Shown piece after piece: positions 55,970 through 64,000 of a DNA stretch of 64,000 nt. How positions within the stretch are numbered: position 1 is the stretch's first letter; each line of letters opens with the position of its first letter. A program made the position numbers and the translations under genes. The stretch comes from Litsea cubeba (Eukaryota; Streptophyta; Magnoliopsida; Laurales; Lauraceae): the NCBI GenBank assembly GCA_012931725.1, contig WHSA01000342.1:1-64000 (forward strand), written 5' to 3'. A model generated the notes under the pieces. It saw only the letters and a program-made list of their open reading frames with translations. It was not told where the DNA came from and made no database searches.

Positions 55970-57090
55970 CTGCCACGTGTCCCTCTCCAAGACATGCCAG
56001 GTGTCCTCATCTACGAATTCTCATGAAGTTTATACATCCCTTTAGTAATATAGATAAATTTAGCACATCTGGTGTGTTGGCTTATTTAGGGATTTCATGG
56101 AGAGATTTGTCCCTCTCCAAGACATGCCAGGTGTCCTCATCTACGAATTCTCATGAAGTTTATACATCCCTTTAGTAATATAGATAAATTTAGCACATCT
56201 GGTGTGTTGGCTTATTTAGGGATTTCGTGGAGAGATTTTATGCTTTTGAGTGGAAGATGATTCTTCATGGAGAGATTTTAGGTCTTTTGAGCGTGTAATA
56301 GATATAGAGATTTTAGGGATAAGGGCAACTCCGGAAATGACATTGCAAAAGTCTTGAGGTTGCGCCACATGTCTTTATGTGAGGAAGAGTACATCCCCTT
56401 GATTGATATAAATTTAGCACATCTGGTGTGTTGGCTTATTTAGGGATTTCATGGAGAGATTTTAGGCTTTTGAGTGGAAGATGATTCTTCATGGAGAGAT
56501 TTTAGGTCTTTTGAGTGTGTAATAGATATAGAGATTTTAGGGATAAGGGCAACTCGGAAATGACATTGTAAAAGGCTTGAAGTTGCGTCACGTGTCTTTA
56601 TGTGAGGAAGAGTACATCCCTTTTTATTGATATAAATTTAGCACATCTGGTGTGTTGGCTTATTTAGGGATTTCATGGAGAGATTTTAGGCTTTTGAGTG
56701 GAAGATGATTCTTCATGGAGAGATTTTAGGTCTTTTGAGTGTGTAATAGATATAGAGATTTTAGGGATAAGGGCAACTCCGGAAATGACATTGCAAAAGG
56801 CTTGAGGTTGCGCCACGTGTCTTTATGTGAGGAAGAGTACATCCCTTTTGATTGATATAAATTTAGCACATCTGGTGTGTTGGCTTATTTAGGGATTTCA
56901 TGGAGAGATTTTATGCTCTTGAGTGGAAGATGATTCTTCATGGAGAGATTTTAGGTCTTTTGAGTGTGTAATAGATATAGAGATTTTTGGGATAAGGGCA
57001 ACTCCGGAAATGACATTGCAAAAGGCTTGAGGTTGCGCCACGTGTCTTTATGTGAGGAAGAGTACATCCCTTTAGTAATATAGATTGGTC
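55970..57090 (+). repeat. Tandem block: one 130-bp and three 225-bp periods
   Basis: ACATCTGGTGTGTTGGC occurs at 56065, 56195, 56419, 56643 and 56868: spacings 130, 224, 224 and 225 bp. The 225-bp unit includes GGAGAGATTTTAGG twice and GCCACGTGTCTTTATGTGAG. Copies look very similar, so amplification is recent. CACGTG in each unit is a G-box core, probably coincidental. Confidence 0.93.
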
Positions 57091-57172
57091 GACTCACCTT
57101 TGGCCCAGCACACGTATCTTTATCTTATTTAGAGTTGTGTTTGTTTAAATGATTTATGTCTTTTAAGTAAGA
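57087..57172 (+). repeat. Direct repeat copy 1 (partner at 58,273-58,360)
   Basis: TTGGTCGACTCACCTTTGG to TCTTTTAAGTAAGA, matching 58,273-58,360 with a few changes. This copy is cut by the Helitron end at 57173; the other continues into TGTTTTAATCG. Confidence 0.88.
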
Positions 57173-58240
57173 CTAGCAACAAACGCCCGTATTAAGCCCG
57201 GGCAAAAAATCAAAAAATCTTAAAATTTAAGAATTCTTTTGAAATATTGTTAAGATAAAATAAATATAATATAATTTTTTATTATTATCTTTGAATATTA
57301 AAAAAATCTCGATGTATGAAAGTAAATATAAAATAAAGTAAATTTACATAACACAATGACCCCTTGAATTTAAAGGCATTGACTATTACGACCATCTCAT
57401 TTACGGGTATATTATTCCTTTGATGATTGAAAATATAAGAAAAGAAAACAAACCGGATGGATCTACATCTACTAAAAATAACCAAAAGAAAGCGATAAAA
57501 AAATTAACGTGTTTGATCCATCAGTGGGGGCTACCCTTGAAATGTTTTTAACGTGTGGGACCCACTGATGGCTCTGCATCCAAAGAAGAAAAAAAGTGAA
57601 GATAAGAAGAAAGAAAATGGAAATCGAATTATTTCATCCTCAATGGGTTACACACTACATCTGGATTTATGGTGATGTAACAATTGGCCCCACAGATAAT
57701 TGATAGTATAAGAAAAAAAATTAACAGAGAGGGCGGCGAATAAGTGTAAGAAAAGAAAAAAAAACATAAAAGATGTACATTGTATGTGGATATAGATACG
57801 AGTCATCATAGTATGTTTCTAATAGTCCTAACTCATGTGCAGACAAATGACATCCTAACAATTATCAAAGAAATTAAGCTTGTGTATGATACCAAACCAG
57901 TCTGATTGCCCACTACGGATACATATTGACCTAGAAAACTAATATCTATGCATAATCCATGAGTGGGTCCCACTGTAAAAATAAGTTAAATATGTGGGGC
58001 CCACCAATTGATTTGCATCCATTAAGAAATCAGACAACGGGGCTTGCCTCCCTCCATCAGTGGGGCCCACTCTTGGAAAAAGAGGGTTAAGAGAAGGCCA
58101 TTGAGATTTCATCCAATACTGGAGTCCAATCTTGAAATATATTTAATATGAACTGGTGCCCACTACTGAAACCGTCCATTTGGGGAAAAAGACTGAAAGG
58201 AGAGTAAATGAGCTATATTATTTCATGAGTAGATCCCACC
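57173..58240 (-). mobile_element. Second Helitron (3' end identified, 5' end not)
   Basis: The plus strand reads CTAGCAACAAACGCCCG...CGGGC: on the minus strand a GC hairpin (57185-57203) followed by CTAG at 57176-57173 and a host T. It is nearly the same terminus as at 53468, so the two are related. The interior (57.2-58.2 kb) has no coding domain; phrases such as GTGGGGCCCACC and CCCACTGATGG recur. The right limit is set only by the flanking repeat that resumes near 58,243. Confidence 0.75.
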
Positions 58241-58272
58241 TTACGATGCAGGACAGACTCCTAGTTTTCATT

Positions 58273-58360
58273 GGTCGACCCACCTTTGGGCCCAGCCCAC
58301 GCATCTTTATCTTATTTAGAGTTGTGTATGTTTAAATGATTTATGTCTTTTAAGTAAGAT
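58273..58360 (+). repeat. Direct repeat copy 2
   Basis: Undisturbed copy of the sequence at 57,087-57,172; upstream, 58,242-58,272 matches the sequence at about 54,340-54,366. It therefore acts as an empty-site reference for what lies between. Confidence 0.85.
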
Positions 58361-58428
58361 GTTTTAATCGTTTGGATGGTCCAAATTAGTTCTAGGTTAT
58401 TTCCTTTCCGCCTCTTGGCTTTAGCAAT

Positions 58429-59363
58429 AAACCAAACTAAACCAAACCAAGCCTTTTCCCACTAGGTGGGGTCGGCTATATGGATTTGACGACGCCAATC
58501 AAATCTGTTTAGGGCCATGTCCTCCGTTAGATCCATGTAGGCAAGATCATGTTTAATAGTTTCTTTTCAACTTCTCTTGGGTCTCCCTCTCCCTCTCCTA
58601 CTCTTGGCAAACTCTATGCTTTCACACCTTTTAACAGGTGCCTCTGTTGGACGCCTTCTAACATGGCCGAACCATTTCAGTCGATTTTCTCTCATTTTAT
58701 CTCCAATCGGTGCTATTCCTACTATGCCCCTAATCTCCTCATTCCTAATCCTATCTCTCCTTGTGATCCCGCACATCCATCTTGGCATTCCCATCTCCGC
58801 AACTTCCATCTTCTTGACATGATTATGCTTTACTGCCCAACACTCTGATCCATATAACAACGCTGGCCGTACCGCCACCTTATAATACTTTCCTTTAACC
58901 TTGAGGGGGACTTTCCGATCACACAAGACCCCCGAAGCACTCCTCCATTTGGTCCACCCGGCTTGAATCCTATGACTTACATCAGTATCAATCCCTCCAT
59001 CCTGTTGCACCATAGATCCAAGGTACCTAAAGTTTTCTTTCTCTACTATCTTTTGTGTGCCCAAACTTACTTCTATGTTACCAGGTGTCCTACTTTGACT
59101 AAACTTGCATTCCATATATTCCGGCTGAACTAATTTCCGATCACACAAGACCCCCGAAGCACTCCTCCATTTGGTCCACCCGGCTTGAATCCTATGACTT
59201 ACATCAGTATCAATCCCTCCATCCTGTTGCACCATATATCCAAGGTACCTAAAGTTTTCTTTCTCTACTATCTTTTGTGTGCCCAAACTTACTTCTATGT
59301 TACCAGGTGTCCTACTTTGACTAAACTTGCATTCCATATATTCCGGCTGAACTAATTTATTCA
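58429..59363 (-). mobile_element. 5'-truncated LINE with target duplication and an internal 222-bp tandem repeat
   Basis: Encodes the C-terminal end of a plant LINE reverse-transcriptase protein: GWTKWRSASGVLCDRK, ALLYGSECWAVK, RWMCGITRRDRIRN, RLKWFGHVRRR. The 19-bp GCCTCTTGGCTTTAGCAAT flanks both ends (58410-58428 and 59364-59382). The 3' side (left) has an ACCAAACTAAACC-type tail. Between 58915 and 59358 a 222-bp unit is present twice, in frame and nearly identical, repeating 74 residues (one visible difference, Tyr/Ser). A TGA at 58567-58569 replaces a Trp codon, with homology continuing beyond it. Fragment incapable of retrotransposition. Confidence 0.93.
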
Positions 59364-59382
59364 GCCTCTTGGCTTTAGCAAT

Positions 59383-59629
59383 GAACGATGGTTAATAAAA
59401 GAAATCAAGTTCTCTATGAGTTCTCTTGAGATTTCTTTGCCTCCTGGATTGGAGTTTGACATGAGACCAATTTTTAGATGAACTTCAACCTTAATCCCCA
59501 ACCCACCCAAAACCTCCACCTCCTCCCGCCCCGCACCTGACCCCAATACACACGGAAAAAAGAAAACTTTTTCATCTCCTATCTTGCTCGGTCCACATCT
59601 CTCTTCTGATCTGCATTATTTGGTATCAA
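59383..59629. other. Spacer between the LINE and the right AHL arm
   Basis: No gene recognised. It begins with the downstream flank of the LINE target site. Confidence 0.4.
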
Positions 59630-62600
59630 CCCAGGGGGACCATGGGTCCATCTTTCCAAACCTCTACCTCCACCCACACCAATGATTGTCATACTTTTTG
59701 CTGGGTCCCAAAGGCCAGTAACTGCTCCATTCCAAGCTTAATGATATGTCCATTTCAGAAAATGCTTGAAGGATATTGAGTCTTCAACAAATTGCCTTAT
59801 CATAGCTATTTTAATAAGAAATCTTAGTTCTTTTTACTAATATAAATTATGAATATTTGTTGCCAAATGCTAGGTATGAGAATCTCAGCCATGTGGACAT
59901 AATTTTGTTCAAAATGTTCTTTGTAGGTGAATTGGCCGGAAGCTTGGGTGCTGATTTTACGCCCCAAGAAATAATTGTTTGCCCCGGAGAGGTACTAATT
60001 GAATTGGATTTAAGATTATCTTTGATACAAAATATAATGTTAGATTTACGTCAAGGTATTGAAAAAAGTGGAACTTAAAAAGTAGACTCTGAATATAGAT
60101 GGAAAAAGGCTTTGATGATGACTACACGGTTGTCTTATCCACAAAGCATAATGAAAATCATGACTGTGAACGTTTATTTATTTGTTTCTCTTAGTTTAAA
60201 ATAAGAAAAGCTGTACTCCTAATTGAGTTAAATCAATTTGTTGTCACTCACAATTATGTGAATTAACAAGTTAATATTAGGATGAGGACTACTTCGAATT
60301 TCCTTGTTATCAAATTTTTTCTCGTTTTATATTGCTCTTTTGTGTATGTTGTGGAAACGGAAAAGAAAACATCATATTGTCTTTCTGTTTGGTGCAGTGC
60401 AATGAATTTAAAAGGAAAGGGTTATTATTGATGTGCCATTCTACTTTTTAATCATTGATGGAGTTCTAGTTTCTAAATGTTTTGAAACAAGATTCAGCCC
60501 TCTATGGAAAAAGCCGATTAGGCACGCCGAGGATTCATGTTCCATGTATCCATAAATTCTATAAGAGGTAGTTCAGTTGGCCTAGTACCACGGTTTACAT
60601 TCAGAGGTTGTAGGTGGCTTACCACTGGGTCCGGATAAATTAGTTCAGCCCAAAGGGTTGAAAATCCATCGATAGCACGAAAATATATATATATATACAA
60701 GTCCATTAAAATCTTATGGTCTCTTTTGGTCTTTTGTATTTTTTATTGAGTGCTGCTACCTACACACTATAAATACATTTCCACACACTGCATTAAAAAA
60801 TTAAAAAAAATTAAAAAAAAATTCTAAACTACCCTTATCACTCACCTTCCCTCTCTCCCGCTAGCCACCGCCCCATCTCCCTCTCTTCCTCTCCCTGCTC
60901 CGTCAGCCCCCACCCACAGCCCCGTCACCCCCGCCAGCCGCCGCCCTTCCTTCTCTCTTTCTCTCCTGCTCCGGCACCATATGGGTCTCTTTGGTCTTTT
61001 GCATATTTTATTTTATCAATATTTCTTTTCAAAGATCAATTATAGAAGGTATGAGTCTGGGCAAGACTTTCACTAATATAATTATATCTTAACGAGCACA
61101 GTCACTTCTAGTGATAGGAAAGTCACACCCCAAAACCGAGTTTTTGTTTTTCCTTTACATGATCTTCAAATGTTTATGATTTTCTTCTATTGTTTATCTA
61201 TGAAGGGACAGGTGCCAACCTTTTTGTCATCTTACACAATATTTATAGTTTGGGGCTTTTGGTGTCCCACTACAGCTCTAGGATGATTTTGTATCAGATT
61301 GGTACAGTTTTAATCGTGGCTTGCTTTTAACTTACTTCCTTTGGTTTTGCAAGGTTAATTTTGATTGTTTAACTGATTCTCTTCTGATGTCGTTAAGAAT
61401 GTGGTGTCTATTATACTTCAGCTGCAATTTTTTTTTATGTTGTTCTTATTGTTCTTGTCCTTTTTGTTTTATCAAGAACGTCGTTTACAAGATCATATCA
61501 CTTGCTCATGATAGGCGCCAAGCAATTTACGTTCTTTCTGGAACGGGTTCCATTACGAATATTAGTCTAAAGCGTGATTGGCGAATGTTCTTTCATCTCA
61601 TCTTCATAATTAGTGGATTTAGTATGTGTGGTTGTCTCAATTTTAGATTTGATCCTTAAAAGCCTTTCGAAGGCTATTTTGTCTCGATATGAATTAAGCT
61701 GCTCCTAGAATTTATGTGCAATCCTAGCAAATTTAATATAGGGACAAACCGTATTTGTGAAAGAATCTCAAAATATGCCGCGCTGCGCACCAATGGATTT
61801 TTTTTTTTTTTTTTGCTGACGCAGGGTGTCCCAGCCCTTTGATCACATGATTTTAGTTACGATAAGGTAGCCTAAAAACAAGTCGAGTTGTGTGCAATAT
61901 GTTATATTAATCCAATGGTGGGCCTTACTCCAATTTGGACGACTGATGTAGGTGCCAATACATGAGTATTTAGAATTTGTGATATCTTGGATTTAAGGCG
62001 GCCCCAAATTATTTTGGAACAAGACATCACAATAGGCACCATGCCCCTGCCTGATGATTGCCTTAATCGATCCTCTTCAATCCACTTTCATGTCTTGCAG
62101 CTTAAGAATTCTCAATAAAGTTTCGTTTAATCTTTGGGATGTTTACCATACAGGTGTCCTTTGATCACCCAAGTTATTGTGAGGGTGTTTGAGTTTTAAA
62201 TTTTACCGGACAGGTATTATTACCGGTGCAAATTGCTGAAGTGCCCATTTTTCTATGTCACTATTACAGTTTTGGCATCATGATGCACGAGCAAGAACTT
62301 CATTTTCTTCATACCACACGCAAGGGTGGTTCGGCAATTTGCACAGGTAAGAATATTTGCCGATGGAATATGAAAACCTGACACTCCTAGAAAAATTTAG
62401 GTGTTGAAGGATCATTTTCCTTTCTCCTAACTATGTTGGAATTGGCTACAATGAATTCAAAGGGCACCTCTATGATAATTTTTTTTCAATCTAATGACCA
62501 ATCTGCTAATGTAATTATGTTTAGGGTGAGTACAAGATACTTTCCCTATCTAGGGAATTATTTCCTATCTCGTTTGAAGGAACAGGCCATATCATGAAAT

Positions 62601-63295
62601 TCTTCTTGGAAGCCACATTGGAAGCAGCTGATGGTACCGAGATAAAGGACGACTTTACTCTTCGGTGCTGGTAAGATTGCTCGAGAGGTGAATCAAATCC
62701 TCCAAAACCCAACTGAATTTCCACATTAAGCCCACCTTGTTTTACTATTAACTGTTTAGATTCAAATACCATTCTATAATGTGTCCCATAGCGTTATCAT
62801 AAAAAAATATATAAAAAAAGTGTGTCCCATATGGACCATTTATATTTGTGCCCTGGACAGTTTTATTACATGCTCTTTTACATTTCAGTACCCTCCACAA
62901 GCTTTGATAATTTTTTTGAATATACTAAGATTTACCCAAGTATCATTGTTAATTGTCTGAGTTAGGTTGTAGTTGGCAGCTCTATCACAAGCCCTTCTGC
63001 ATGAGCCACCATATCTATTTCTGCTGCTGCAAAAGACTAAAATTTCAGCCTTTCAATTTAAGAAAGAATGGGATCAGCCAACATTCGAGGGCTTTACAAA
63101 ACCTTATAAGGTCATTTAATTATATTATTTTGAAGAGATCACTTATGAAATTAGTCCTTTTTTACTGGTAAAAACCCCTTTATTGTATGGCTAACTAGGA
63201 ATTGATAATTGTGCCTTTTCTCCAGCCATTAGACTGTCGTATTGGGTCCTCCTGGGCCTTAACCATCTTAAGGAGATCGGAATCAGATGTGAGCT
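59630..63295 (+). repeat. Right arm of the inverted duplication (AHL-like locus)
   Basis: Counterpart of 3,740-12,455 on the opposite strand. It lacks the two retroelement insertions of the left arm and so shows their empty sites. It has its own extra piece at about 60,745-60,985, a CT/GC-rich stretch bracketed by TGGTCTCTTTTGGTCTTTTG-like sequences (60,718 and 60,982). Confidence 0.9.
59927..63004 (+). pseudogene. AHL-like PPC-domain gene, right copy, four decayed exons
   Basis: Exons matching the left copy: A 59927-59991 (GADFTPQEIIVCPGE, in frame, GT donor), B 61477 to about 61600 (RRQAIYVLSGTGSITNISLK), C 62525 to about 62672 (YKILSLSRELFPISFEGTGH) and D 62966-63004 (VVVGSS, stop). Relative to the left copy, exon B has an extra T after LKRD, which shifts the frame, and its donor is lost; exon C has lost about 16 bp near its 3' end. 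As on the left, no AT-hook exon is seen upstream. With a correct exon A here and correct B and C on the left, the two copies decayed independently. Transcription, if any, would run away from the window centre. Confidence 0.85.
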
Positions 63296-64000
63296 TTTTT
63301 TGTCTTTTAGTAAATAAAGGTGGTTGTTTTTTTACTTTTCATGAAAAAAGATGAGGAAATTTTGAATTAAAATGCTTTTGATGTAACCTCTTATCTAAAA
63401 AATGAAAGCTTTTAGTTGACTTAATTATTTGGTAAAGTGCCAAACGGGCAGGACTGGGTATGCAGTGGTGCATAAGTCCCACATGCTAGTCCTGATCCTG
63501 ATTATATATGTGTGTATGACCTGACCTTAACTCTACATGATACCTTCTAAAACCCTTTGAAGCAACATTGGGTTGAAATTTCATGAGCCAAAACGGACAA
63601 TATGACGTGGACAGCGGGCCCAATTCATTACAGATGAATTGAGAAGTAAACCAAATTAACCTACTCCATCGAATTTTATTAATGAGTCTCGAATTAGCAA
63701 ACTCATAATGCGGATTTATCAAACTATGAATTCGGTAACTATAGTCTAAATGCTCATTGCTCAAGATCTTTGTGCTCTCATGCTTTAACGCTTAGATTAG
63801 CGTTTTCATATTATACATAAATAACCTATCCATTGGACAGAAAGGGGTGACACAGTCAGAACATCTGGATCCCACCACTTGACTTTCTCATATACATATG
63901 GGTCCCAAATGCCCATGCAATCTGCAAACCAATCAATATCAGCATGATTTATAGCATTTCAGGAATCTTTCAAAAAATTAATACCAATGGTGTACCCAAT
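63296..64000. other. No gene recognised
   Basis: Beyond the arm. AT-rich, with short ORFs on the minus strand that have no family signature. Confidence 0.4.

Noticed and set aside
55671..55976. 101-codon ORF with NYPKISQSITNH repeats
   Set aside because: Translation of the TTTTAGGATAATTATGG minisatellite.
55490..57090. CRISPR-like array
   Set aside because: Repeats are directly tandem with no unique spacers, and the sequence is plant nuclear DNA.

Overview
This is a repeat-rich piece of a flowering-plant nuclear genome. The evidence is spliced genes with GT-AG introns (a CYP89-type cytochrome P450, an AHL/PPC-domain gene, a VAP27-type exon), a plant Helitron carrying a Pif1-like helicase and an RPA-like gene, Ty1/copia and Ty3/gypsy elements primed by the TGGTATCAGAG site, CACTA and hAT elements, many MITEs, and AT-rich spacers. 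I cannot place it below angiosperm level.

Only one host gene looks intact and ordinary: the two-exon CYP89A-like P450 at 40,601-43,679 (+ strand). It has a TATA box and a 1.57 kb intron that holds at least three MITE-like inverted-repeat elements. A 109-residue ubiquitin-like ORF (54,367-54,696, -) and a one-exon remnant of a VAP27/MSP-domain gene (about 16.8 kb) are the other host-derived pieces.

The main large-scale feature is a pair of inverted arms near the two ends of the window (about 3.74-12.46 kb and 59.63-63.30 kb). Each arm carries exons of the same AT-hook-type (AHL) PPC-domain gene, pointing outward. Exons A, B, C and D can be matched one to one. The left copy has kept its splice sites but has a +1 shift in a C-run, and two of its introns hold retroelement insertions. 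The right copy has small frame-breaking changes. I found no AT-hook exon in either.

Between and inside the arms: a decayed copia pol (1-2.1 kb); a copia fragment with one LTR (4.7-6.8 kb); a nested retroelement block (7.9-11.1 kb); CACTA ends with subterminal arrays (16.2-16.65 and 18.7-19.32 kb); a non-autonomous gypsy element with a 3.66 kb 3' LTR (19.3-25.8 kb); a second gypsy 5' LTR with gag, interrupted by a hAT copy (about 25.9-29.0 kb); several hAT-type MITEs with 8-bp target duplications (29.2, 35.6, 36.3 and 43.9 kb); a hAT/CACTA/Helitron composite (46.7-53.5 kb); a minisatellite and 225-bp tandem block (55.5-57.1 kb); a second Helitron 3' end (57.17 kb, - strand); and a 5'-truncated LINE with a 19-bp target duplication and an in-frame 222-bp tandem duplication (58.4-59.4 kb).

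There are no operons. The host genes are independent fragments. The coherent multi-gene unit is the Helitron helicase plus its RPA-like partner gene. The rest is a record of nested insertion and segmental duplication. I found no tRNA, rRNA or CRISPR feature.
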